64,000 nt of DNA from Limnomonas spitsbergensis (lineage: Eukaryota; Chlorophyta; Chlorophyceae; Chlamydomonadales), in NCBI GenBank assembly GCA_037349105.1, contig JAYJMM010000071.1, positions 1,240,001 to 1,304,000 of the forward strand, given 5' to 3'. Below are positions 21,101-30,115 of the stretch, piece after piece; the stretch's first letter is position 1, and each line of letters starts with the position of its first letter. Under the pieces are notes generated by a model. The model saw only the letters and a list, made by a program, of their open reading frames with translations, was not told where the DNA came from and ran no database searches. Both the position numbers and the translations under genes were made by a program.

Positions 21101-22616
21101 TCCCAAATCCTGCCCCTGCAGCCCTGCCTGCAGCCCTACAGCCCTGCCCCAAATCCTGCCCCTGCGGCCCTACAGCCCTACAGCCCTACAGCCCTACAGC
21201 CCTACAGCCCTGCCCCAAATCCTGCCCCTGTGGCCCTACAGCCCTGCCCCAAATCCTGCCCCTGCGGCCCTATAGCCCTGCCCCAAATCCTGCCCCTGTG
21301 GCCCTACAGCCCTGCCCCAAATCCTGCCCCTGCGGCCCTACAGCCCTACAGCCCTGCCCCAAATCCTGCCCCTTCAGCCCTACAGCCCTGCCCCAAATCC
21401 TGCCCTTGCGGCCCTGCAGCCCTACAGCCCTGCCCGAAATCCTGCCCCTGCAGCCCTGCGGCCCTACAGCCCTGCCCCAAATCCTGCCCCTGCGGCCCTG
21501 CAGTCCTGCCCCAAATCCCGCACCTGCAGCCCTGCAGCCCTGTCCATGCCCCAAATCCTGCCCCTTCAGCCATGCAGCCCAGAAGCCTGGTCCCTGCTCC
21601 TACCCCAAGCCCTGTTCCTGTCGCCCTGCAGCCTTGCAGCCTTGCCCCTGACCCTACCCCAAACTATGCCCCTGCAGCCCTATGGCCCCTACAGCCTTGT
21701 CGCGAATCCTACCCCTGCAGCCCTGCAGCCCTGCCCCAAATCCCGCACCTGCGGCCCTGCGGCCCTGCAGCCCTACAGCCTTGCCCCAAATCCTGCACCT
21801 GCGGCCCTGCGGCCCTGCAGCGCTGCCCCTGCCCCAAATCCTGCACTTGCGACCCTGCAGCCCTGCGGCCCAATAGCCTTGCCTCAAGTCCTGCCCTGCA
21901 GCCTTTAGTTGCCCCTGCCCCTGTCCCAGATCCTGCCCCTGCAGCCCTGCCTGCAGCCCTACAGCCCTGCCCAAAATCCTGCCCCTGCGGCCCTACAGCC
22001 CTACAGCCCTACAGCCCTACAGCCCTACAGCCCTGCCCCAAATCCTGCCCCTGCGGCCCTACAGCCCTGCCCCAAATCCTGCCCCTGCGGCCCTACAGCC
22101 CTGCCCCAAATCCTGCCCCTGCGGCCCTATAGCCCTGCCCCAAATTCTGCCCCTGCAGCCCTACAGCCCTACAGCCCTGCCCCAAATCCTGCCCCTGCGG
22201 CCCTACAGCCCTGCCCCAAATCCTGCCCCTGCGGCCCTACAGCCCTACAGCCCTGCCCCAAATCCTGCCCCTACAGCCCTACAGCCCTGCCCCAAATCCT
22301 GCCCCTGCGGCCCTGCAGCCCTACAGCCCTGCCCGAAATCCTGCCCCTGCAGCCCTGCGGCCCTACAGCCCTGCCCCAAATCCTGCCCCTGCGGCCCTGC
22401 GGCCCTACAGCCCTGCCCCAAATCCCGCACCTGCAGCCCTGCAGCCCTGTCCATGCCCCAAATCCTGCCCCTTCAGCCTTGCAGCCCAGCAGCCTTGCCC
22501 CTGCCCCTACCCCAAGCCCTGTCCCTGTCGACCTGCAGCCTTGCAGCCTTGCCCCTGACCCTACCCCAAACTATGCCCCTGCAGCCCTATGGCCCCTACA
22601 GCCTTGTCGCAAATCC
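18170..22616 (+). repeat. Higher-order repeats of about 820-970 bp in satellite A
   Basis: A marker string (CAAGTCCTG, then CTGCAGCCTTTAGTTGCCCC) occurs near 18437, 19291, 20261, 21080 and 21907, giving spacings of about 854, 970, 819 and 827 bp. The 20.0-20.8 kb and 20.83-21.65 kb blocks are the clearest pair. The same marker is near 652 in the first array. Its TAG is one of the few plus-strand stops in the satellite. Confidence 0.8.
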
Positions 22617-22930
22617 AAGCGGTCAAAGCAGCATGGCTGGCCATAAATGGGTTCGTTGGCCAGAGACTGGTACGTAGCTGACATATAGCTGAGTCACGGG
22701 GGGGGAAACGCTGTAGTCCAGACCCAGAAAGCAGCCTTGGCCAACACTGAGAAGTTAGAAGCGAATAAATGGCAGGCCAGTTCGTCACCCTGCATTCAAA
22801 TCAAATGAGGGGGGATGCTGAATCAGCCGATTTCACCGATATTAGGTTTTAGGGTCGAGGGTAAGGGGGTCAGGGGTTCGGGTTGCTGGGTTCAGGGTTC
22901 AGGTTTCGGGATTCTGGGTTCAGGGTTTAT

Positions 22931-23380
22931 GAGCATTGGTGGTTTACTCTGCCTGGAGTAGGAGCTTCAGTAATGAACTACCATCCCAACCCAGGTACAC
23001 CATTTAATGGTCACATCAAGCGCATTCGTAACGAATGGCCTGTAGGGCTTAACGTTGCCCCACAGCTTGATATGAAAACTAAAGAAAGGGATCCTCCCGT
23101 TTGGCTCAGAAAATTTTCGCCAGTCTCATTTACGTGTGAACCTCGCAGAAATGCATATAGTGCAGCTGGAAGGCTTTTCTTTCCAGCCCTGTCCTTTCCA
23201 GTCCTTTCTGTATATTACGCGGCCAAATAAACCAAGCGGCTAAATCCAGCAGCCAAAATCATAAGGCAGCCAAATAGTTCCAGCGCACATATCAGGCGGC
23301 CACATTTGATCAAAATGTTCTAGACCCTTCAGTAATTCGATTAGCTTCAACGTTATGGGCTTTGACGTATGTCCTGATGC
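22931..23380. other. Unique leader of copy B, no supported gene
   Basis: Counterpart of 2311-2756. An open frame from the equivalent ATG is altered downstream by an inserted GCAT at about 23153, giving an unrelated C-terminus. This argues against a conserved protein. Confidence 0.4.
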
Positions 23381-23384
23381 TAAT

Positions 23385-24945
23385 GGGTTCAAGAATCAGG
23401 AATTATACCTTGTTGCTGATCCCTTGGATTCTCCAGCAGTCTGTTAGGGTTCAAGAATCAGGGATTCGAAGTATGGCTTGTTGCTGATCCCTTGGATCCT
23501 CCAGCGGTTTGTTAGGGTTCAGGGTTACAGGATTTGACTTCAGCCTTGTTGCTGATCCCTTACATCCTCCAGCGGTCTGTTAGGGTTCAGGGTTACAGGA
23601 TTTGATTTCAGCCTTGTTGCTGATCCCTTGGATCCTCCAGCGGTCCGTTAGGGTTCAGGATTACAAGATTTGACTTCAGCCTTGTTGCTGATCCCTTGGA
23701 TCCTCCAGCGGTCTGTTAGGGTTCAGGGATACAGGATTTGACTTCAGCCTTGTTCCTGATCCCTTCGATCCTCCAGCGGTCTGTTAGGGTTCAGGGTTAC
23801 AAGATTTGACTTCAGCCTTGTTCCTGATCCCTTGGATCCTCCAGCGTTCTGTATGAGCTTAGGGTTCAGGACTTCAAATAATGCCTTGTTGCTAATCACT
23901 TGGATCCTCCAGCGGTCTGTAAGGGTTCAGGGTTCAGGAACTCGAATTATACCTTGTTACTGATCCCTTGGATCCTCCAGCAGTATTTTAGGGTTCAGGG
24001 TTAAGGGAGTCGAATTATGCTCTGTTGATGATCCCTTACATCCTCCAGCGGTCCGTTAGGGTTCAGGGTTACAGGATTTGACTTAAGCCTTGTTGCTGAT
24101 CGCGTACATCCTCCAGCGGTCTGTTAGGGTTCAGGGTTACAGGATTTGACTTAAGCCTTGTTGCTGATCCCTTACATCCTCCAGCGGTCTGTTATGGTTC
24201 AGGGTTACAGGATTTGACTTCAGCCTTGTTGCTGATCCCTTACATCCTCCAGCGGTCTGTTAGGGTTCAGGGTTACAGGATTTGACTTCAGCCCTGTTGC
24301 TGATCCCTTACATCCTCCAGCGGTCTGTTAGGGTTCAGGGTTACAAGATTTGACTTCAGCCCTGTTGCTGATCCCTTACATCCTCCAGCGATCTGTAAGG
24401 GTTTAGGGGTCAGGAACTCGAATTATGCCTTGTTGCTTATCCCTTGGATCCTCCGCCGGTCTGTTAGGGTTCAAGGTTCAGGGATTCGAATTATGCCTAG
24501 TTGCTGATCCCTTGGATCCTCCGCCGGTCTGTTAGGGTTCAAGGTTCAGGGATTCGAATTATGCCTTCATTGTTGCTGATCCCTTGGATCCTCCGCCGGT
24601 CTGTTAGGGTTCAAGGTTCAGGGATCCGAATTATGCCTTGTTGCTTATCCCTTGGATCCTCCAGCGGTCTGTTAGGGTTCATGGTTACAGGATTTGAGTT
24701 TTGCCCCGCTGCTGATCCCTTGCATTCTCCAACAGTCCAGTAGGGTTCAGGGTTCAAGGATTTGGAATCAGCCCTGCTGCTGATCCATTGGATCCCCAGC
24801 GGTCTGTTAGGGTTCAGGGTCCAAGGATTTGAAACAGCCCTACTGCTGAGGCCTTGGATATTTCAACTGTTTGTTAGTGTACAGGGTGAAGGGGTTCGAC
24901 TTCAGCCCTGTTGCTGATCCCTTGGATCCTCCAGCAGTCCGTTTT
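23385..24945 (+). repeat. 68-bp minisatellite, about 23 units (copy B)
   Basis: Same unit as in copy A but about four units longer. Unit types are shuffled: GGATCC-type units flank a uniform TTACATCC-type block at about 24020-24390. One unit near 24567 carries a 4-bp TCAT insertion (CTTCATTGTTG against CTTGTTG). Confidence 0.92.
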
Positions 24946-25186
24946 GAAGTTTATCCGACACAAGGCAGGGATAACCAGATAGGTTTTGTGTTTGGCCAAG
25001 ATAGGAGTGTCGAGGGTTTACCACATAAATGCAGTGTGTGAGGTGTTACTAGATACAGCCCCAAGCAGCGTTGTTTTCTTAACCCCCTCGCCCCAGTAGG
25101 GCATAGCTTCATATCTTTCTTACTAGATACAAGGTATCACTAATAAGGACGATGTTAGGGATAGTTATGGGCAGTAGTTAACGGTA

Positions 25187-25268
25187 ATGGCGCGGTTGTG
25201 GCTTTGGCCCAGGTTGCGCTGTTCCCTTAACTCTCTTGCCTTCCATGTGGCGTGGCTTTCTTTCTTTG
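25187..25268 (+). mobile_element. Short dispersed element, copy B
   Basis: Counterpart of 4253-4343 and inherited through the segmental duplication. It keeps the flanking GGCAGTAG direct repeat (near 25172 and 25269). It differs by a few substitutions, such as GCTTTGGCCC here against GCTCCGGCCC in copy A, which brings it closer to the 56-bp tandem units at 29.9-30.1 kb. Confidence 0.5.
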
Positions 25269-25610
25269 GGCAGTAGGAACCAGGATGGCTTGTTGGCTAC
25301 TTGTGTCAGTCGAAAATAATAGGGCCATTGTGAAGATGCTCGTTGTACCTAAATCCAGCAGTCCATGAACGTGCTCGTTCTTACAGTCCGTGAACTTGCT
25401 AATACATCCAGCAGTACATCCGAAGTGGCATTTTCGTTGTGGGAGGTCTTCACATGATGTTGCCCAGACGTAATGCCCAGACGCATTTTTACAACCACTT
25501 ATTGCATGCCCATTATATTGGCCGTCTTTGCGGTACAATGTGAATTGTATTATATGTATGCGCTGTTGTTGTAAATGTAGGTATGTAGGAAATGGAGTTA
25601 AGAGAGTTCA
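25227..25610 (-). other. Cys-rich exon-like open frame (copy B)
   Basis: Counterpart of 4341-4679. The frame remains open and retains GQYNGHAISGC, CEDLPQRKCHF and AGCISKFTDC, with one extra Cys (HFGCTAGC) from a 3-bp in-frame indel. It runs about 14 codons further at its 3' end. No ATG start and no recognised family. Frame retention despite an indel is weak support for past coding. Confidence 0.25.
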
Positions 25611-25655
25611 CTCGATTATGTGATTCATAGAGTTAACTCAACCAGCGCAAAGCAT

Positions 25656-25665
25656 TTTATTTACA
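25656..25665 (-). terminator. Poly(A) signal of the pseudogene copy
   Basis: Same TGTAAATAAA string on the minus strand as at 4728-4737. It is conserved in the duplicate. Confidence 0.45.
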
Positions 25666-25746
25666 AGCTTGGCAGAGAAAACCTGGAAAAGACCAGGAGT
25701 GATGACGGAACAATTCAAAACAACACAAGAGTATGAGCACCTGTCG

Positions 25747-25900
25747 AGAAAACTAGACAGCACGCATCAGGAAAACTAGATAGCAACCATCAAGAAAACA
25801 AGACAGCACGCATCAGGAAAAGTAGATAGCAACCATCAAGAAACTAAACAGCACGCATCAGGAAAACTAGATAGCAACCATCAAGAAAACTAGATGGCGC
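25747..25900 (+). repeat. 23-bp minisatellite, about 7 units
   Basis: Expanded version of 4819-4880, with degenerate units such as GAAAACAAGACAGC and GAAACTAAACAGC. It overlaps the 3' end of the glycoprotein pseudogene. Confidence 0.88.
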
Positions 25901-27253
25901 GCCTCATGCAGTCTCGACATGACAAGAGCCCAGCTACACGTGATAACGGCGACGGCGATGCCCAACCTGAGGTGGCGCGGGAGGTGGCGGGTAGGGAGGA
26001 GGGGAGGAAGGAGGGGAGGGAGAGGGGGGAGGAGGGGGGGAGGGAGGAGGGGGTACTGGAGGGGAAGGGCTGGGGGGCGAAGGAGAGGGAGGGACGGTAG
26101 GGGAGAAAACGAAACTTGGGGGGTGGGGATGGGACGGGGGAGGAGTCGGCGGAGAAGGAGTGAGCGGTGGTGATGGAGGGAGGGGAGGGGGAGGGGGGGG
26201 AGATGGCGCAGGGGGGGAAGGGGAGGGGGGGGGGAGGGGAAGGGGGGGGGGGAGGGGGAGAGGGGGAGGGGGGGGGAGGGGTTTGGGGGAGGAGGGGGAG
26301 AGGGAGACGGAGGAATTGGGAGCCCCGGGTGTAGAGGGGGAGGTGAGGGGCTTGGGGGTGGCAGGGGAGGGGGGCTGGGACTGGGGGGAGGTATGACAAA
26401 GCCAGGGGGGTTGGGAGGGGGGGGGGCGGGGATGGGGGGGGCGGCGAGGGAGAAGGGGGCATAGGAGGGGGGGGCGTGGGAGGAGCCGGAAAAGCACGGT
26501 CACCGTAAATGGAGTTCTTGCGGATGCTCTTGGGTAGAATGGCAGCTGGGAACCACTTCTCTCCAAACCAGCTGACGTAGGTGAAGAACGCAAAGGGCAT
26601 GCAGGTCGAGATGGAAGAGCATGCGTTCTTGGACCAGAAGAGGGCGGGATTGTTCAGCGTGTTCTGGAAGTAGGGTCCGCCAGACACATTGTAGAAGTAA
26701 GTCGCCCCCAGACGCGTTGTAGAAGTTGGGGTTGCCGCAGAAGCGGAACGCCAGGCAGGCGCTGAAAGTCACCTTCACGTAGTCTGTGCCGTCCATCGGC
26801 GGCGTTGTGCCTGGCCATGTGCTGGCCTCGATTGCGGCAATATGCACGGTCTCCAGCGGATACGTCAGGGACGTGGGCATTGGCACGAAGAACACCTGGG
26901 CCAGAGCGGCGACCAGGTCGGCCTTGAACTCCAGGGCTGAGCCACCGGGGTTGGTATCGTTGGAACTAAATGTTGGAAAAGCTGGTCCTGATGTACAGGA
27001 CCCAGCGCATAGGGGCGGTGAAGTTGAAAAAGGGGCCATTCTGCGTCATATCCATGTCTCGAGTCTGGTTGAGGGTCGTGGATATGGAAGGCGGAGGCGA
27101 CGGCGGTGCGGGGGAGCGTTGCAGCAGGTTCGTGGGGTCGGAATTCCCATTCCCATTACTGTTGCCGTTTCCATTATTCTGAGCGTAAGCCCCAGAGGCG
27201 AGGATAATTAGCATTACGGCCGTTAGACCGCAATAGGATCGTGGTTTATTCAT
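25890..27253 (-). pseudogene. Hydroxyproline-rich glycoprotein-like pseudogene (copy B)
   Basis: Starts at ATG 27253 with the same signal peptide and first 95 residues as the intact gene, then stops at a TAG at about 26966. A 4-bp insertion there (GGAACTAAATG against GGAAATG) shifts the frame. The next segment resumes in another frame (SNDTNPGGSALEF) until a second 4-bp insertion near 26697 (GAAGTAAGTCG against GAAGTCG) shifts it again before SGGPYFQNTLNNPALFW. The Pro-rich tail also changes frame through G-run differences and ends without the hydrophobic tail seen in copy A. At least two independent disruptions make a functional full-length product unlikely. Assembly error is possible but would have to occur at several non-homopolymer sites. 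Confidence 0.85.
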
Positions 27254-28175
27254 GACTGGTGCGGGGTTGCCTCGAGGTCTTACAGTGACGTGATATGTAC
27301 ACGGCGGGTGTGGTGGATATGCTCACAGATCGATAGCGTGAAGATATTAGATAGCGTAAACAAATCCACGAGGGCGCTAACAACCGGGCGACAGTATCGG
27401 CCGTTAATTCAAATGGAGAAAGCATGTTTGACAGCAAACAGTCAAACAACAGCCGGTTGCGAATTCGCGTGCGCGCCAATCGGGCGGTCGCGAATTAGTC
27501 ATCGTGCTACGTCGGTGACACCCTCAGCGTTTACTGTCTCTCCTTTTCAAACTGGACAACCAGCCGGAACTAAATGCCGATATTGAGCGACATACATCGG
27601 TGTCGATGAAAGCCAGGCTGGCGCATTTTCAGAAATGGGCACGGGGATATGCCTGTCTGTCTCTTGCCAGAAGGCAAAGGCTGTGAAATGTCGTTTGAAC
27701 TCGGCTGTCGCGATAGCTGGCGAAATTCAAATTATATTCGTGACGACACGACAACGAGAGTCAGCGTAGGGGCGCAAAGTTTATTGCACGTTCATTATTC
27801 AAACCATCGAACGAAGAACAGCCAAAGTCTGCGAATTCTGCCCCCTCTGTAGCACATGACACTTTGTATGACGGATACAGTGCTACATTATTGCTGTAGG
27901 ACTGGGATGGAATCTTGGTTAATGCAACTCTACAAACATGAGAGGATTTGATCCGGCCCTGCTATGCTAGCCATGCTAATACGGTATGCATTCTACCACT
28001 GAGTCAGCCAATCCTACAGCACATGTTGCATGGCAGGAGTTTTCAGTTGCAGTGACGCAACACTCAGACCTTGGTGCATGGCACACACTGATGCCGGTAT
28101 TAAGCAGTTTCGAGGTCCTGCATCATGCAGATTATGTTCATTTGGTAGGCGTCCTGTCTTAGAGGGTCGTGATTC
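27254..28175. promoter_or_regulatory. Upstream region of the pseudogene (copy B)
   Basis: Counterpart of 6222-7199, lacking 57 bp and carrying several small indels. No promoter motif is convincing. Confidence 0.35.
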
Positions 28176-28540
28176 CTCTAATTCCCCCCTCACCATAACA
28201 TGCCAACATGCCTATACTAGCTAGACAGGACATGCATGGCGTAGATTTATAGTTACTTGGCTGTCGCATGGCGCGTACTTCCGAGCACGATGGGGACCAA
28301 ACTTTGACTGGCCGGTATGTTAAGGCGGACGGCCCAGCATCAGAGCATGCCCGCTGCATTTACCATTCATCGGGCCTGCCCCCTGCTGGCCGTAGTATGC
28401 GTAAGTAGGTCGTGATGCAAGTGCTAGGCGGTGGCTGAAGAACGCAAGGAAAAAGTGTTGTTAGCAGCTAATGCTTTTGAGACCTGTTCCGTAGAGCTGC
28501 CCGTTTGAGCATGCAGAAGTACAGTACAGGCAGTCCTAGG
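28176..28540 (+). other. Unique DNA whose inverted copy adjoins satellite A
   Basis: From about 28265 to 28525 this is the source-orientation counterpart of 7253-7520. The first 90 bp have no partner in the window. No gene is recognised. Confidence 0.7.
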
Positions 28541-29607
28541 TGCACTCAGGTAGCCAGTATTTCTTTTAGTGCAAGCCAAAAATACCAATCAGGGAACTGG
28601 GAGCCGATCGGGTTCCAAGCTCAGAACTGCTGAGGCGGAAAAAAGCGGACTCAGTAAAACCATGGACTCGGCGCAAGCCAAGGCTGAACCTGAGCAAAAT
28701 GAAAAGGCCCCCCAGGACCCTGCCTCCAATATGGGATGACTCCTGGGCCCTGACTGTACTATGTAGCAGTGGCCACCACAACCAAGGCCGCCGCATCAAT
28801 ATGGGGACCATGCCTTTGAACGGCCTACCTGAGTACGGCCGGTAGGGCTTGCTGCATCCTGACCACTAGACAGCATGCACTCTCCAGGGCGCGGTACCTA
28901 CTCCAGATGTCCAGAAGACTGATACATACATGCCGTTAATGCCGTACATGCGTCCAAATTATTCAGGTTCACCAATCAAGCTTTTGGATGAGTAGACTGA
29001 ACTGGACAATTGCTGAAACTCAGTTTGCTGATTATGCCTCTGCATGGCCTCTGCTGACAGCATGTCCAGTGGCCAGACACACACTGGGTGTGCGTCGCTT
29101 GACATGTGGCATGCATGGCGGTCCTTTCCCTGCTGAGGGAAAGAGTTTAAACTACGTAGAAAAGATATACAGAAAACATGCCATGCCCATGCGCGCATGA
29201 TGGCATGGCATGGATGGCGTGCCTTGATTGCCACCATGCTTGCATACAGTGCGCAGTCACAGCACGAGATCGTGCCCCAACTTGCGTGTTGCGTGTACTG
29301 ACAGCTGGCAATGTGTAGATAGTTAGGGACTGCAGCCACGCACTAAAATCTGATGGCTTGGCACGTTTCGATTCATGACCCTGGACGGACCCCTCCTCGT
29401 TGGTAACTGACAAACTGAAACCATAACCCGGACACAAAACCTTTAAAAGGCATGACGAGTACATTTAGCCGCGCGACCAAGGCGATTGAGTCGTGCAGAA
29501 GGAAACAGGCCTGGAGGACCTGCCTTGACTTACGGTAGTTGTGATCATGCACCTTCTAGAACTGAGTGCCTGCTGGCTCAATGCACGTGATGAGCCTCGG
29601 CCCATGC
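28541..29607. other. Unique intergenic DNA
   Basis: Mixed-composition sequence with several short open frames on both strands (the longest is 28959-29339 on the minus strand, 126 codons). None has a recognisable domain, signal peptide or splice support. It contains the palindrome at 29178-29211. Confidence 0.5.
29178..29211. repeat. Near-perfect palindrome
   Basis: ATGCCATGCC then CATGCGC pairs with GCGCATG then GGCATGGCAT, with a central GCGC and a 2-nt bulge. It could form a cruciform or hairpin. It is built of overlapping CATG words, so it may simply reflect a local simple-sequence bias. Confidence 0.6.
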
Positions 29608-29716
29608 TGCACTCATGCCTAAAAGAATGAAAGAAACCTACGCCCGTGGGGGGCGTGAGAGTTAAGGAAACAGTGCAGCCTCCGAAGCCACATCCGCGCC
29701 GTGCACTCATGCCTAA
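29608..29716 (-). mobile_element. Short retroposon-like insertion with 15-bp target-site duplication
   Basis: A 79-bp insert (29623-29701) is bounded by a perfect 15-bp direct repeat TGCACTCATGCCTAA (29608-29622 and 29702-29716). Read on the minus strand it begins GGCGCGGATGTGGCTTCGG, contains GCTGCACTGTTTCCTTAAC and ends TTTCTTTCATTCTT. It matches the dispersed element at 4253-4343 in sequence and order. A 15-bp duplication is typical of LINE-mediated (target-primed) integration, suggesting a very short SINE-like retroposon. No internal tRNA-type promoter is evident to me. Confidence 0.6.
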
Positions 29717-29865
29717 CCCTAACGTTCCTGCGGGACGTAGTTTTCTTTATTCTGTTGCGCGTGACTGGATGCCCACATGGATTTAAGGCCATTAGCCAGG
29801 CAGGTGCCTTACTTCCTTCCATTAGGCTCTGGGCTCTTAAACTCTTACTTTTAAAACCCAATGGC
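29717..29865. other. Spacer between the retroposon-like insert and the 56-bp array
   Basis: Unique sequence of about 150 bp with no supported gene. Open frames here are short and overlap repeats. Confidence 0.4.
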
Positions 29866-30115
29866 ACAGATGCGTTTTTTCCGAGGCTGCAATGTCTCCT
29901 CAATTCTCACGCCCAATCCAAGCACTCTATCAGCACACAAGCAAGTGGCTTTGGCCCAGGCTGCACTGTTTCCTTGACTCTCACGCTCAACGGCGCAGAT
30001 GTGGCTTTGGCCCAGGCTGCGTTGTTTTCCTAACTCCCATGCCCAATGATGCATTTGTAGGTTTGGCCCAGGCTGCGCTGTTTCCTTCACTCCAATGCCC
30101 AAAAGTGCAGAAATG
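29866..30115 (+). repeat. 56-bp tandem array related to the dispersed element
   Basis: Units start GGCTTTGGCCCAGGCTGC and recur at 29947, 30003 and 30059, exactly 56 bp apart. A more divergent first unit lies at about 29869-29925. The core GGCTGCACTGTTTCCTTGAC is shared with the elements at 4253, 25187 and 29623. The array ends directly against satellite B. Confidence 0.85.

Larger units (their letters stand above)
7517..22616 (+). repeat. Satellite A, main array (15.1 kb)
   Basis: Tandem 34-bp units (CCTGCCCCAAATCCTG core followed by CCCCTGCGGCCCTACAG), many with an extra 9-bp CCCTACAGC module giving 43 bp. Both lengths are 1 modulo 3, and the forward unit has no stop codon in any frame. 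The array is therefore stop-free over thousands of bases, for example 10492-14550 and 14731-17943, where three frames are read in rotation (PCPKSCPCGPTAL, PQILPLRPYSP, APNPAPAALQPYS). Those frames begin at TTG and GTG. The right part (18.2-22.6 kb) is rich in CAAATCCCGCACC and TTTAGTTGCC variants. No real gene is supported. Confidence 0.96.
22619..28175 (+). repeat. Segmental duplication, copy B
   Basis: Second copy of the block at 1998-7199, here 5.56 kb. Satellite A runs directly into its left end (CGCAAATCC then AAGCGGTC). Extra length comes from minisatellite expansion. The glycoprotein gene is frameshifted, and several 4-bp insertions distinguish it from copy A. Confidence 0.95.

Noticed and set aside
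28959..29339. 126-codon minus-strand frame in the unique region
   Set aside because: No recognisable domain or splice or codon evidence; this length is expected by chance in about 1 kb of GC-balanced DNA.
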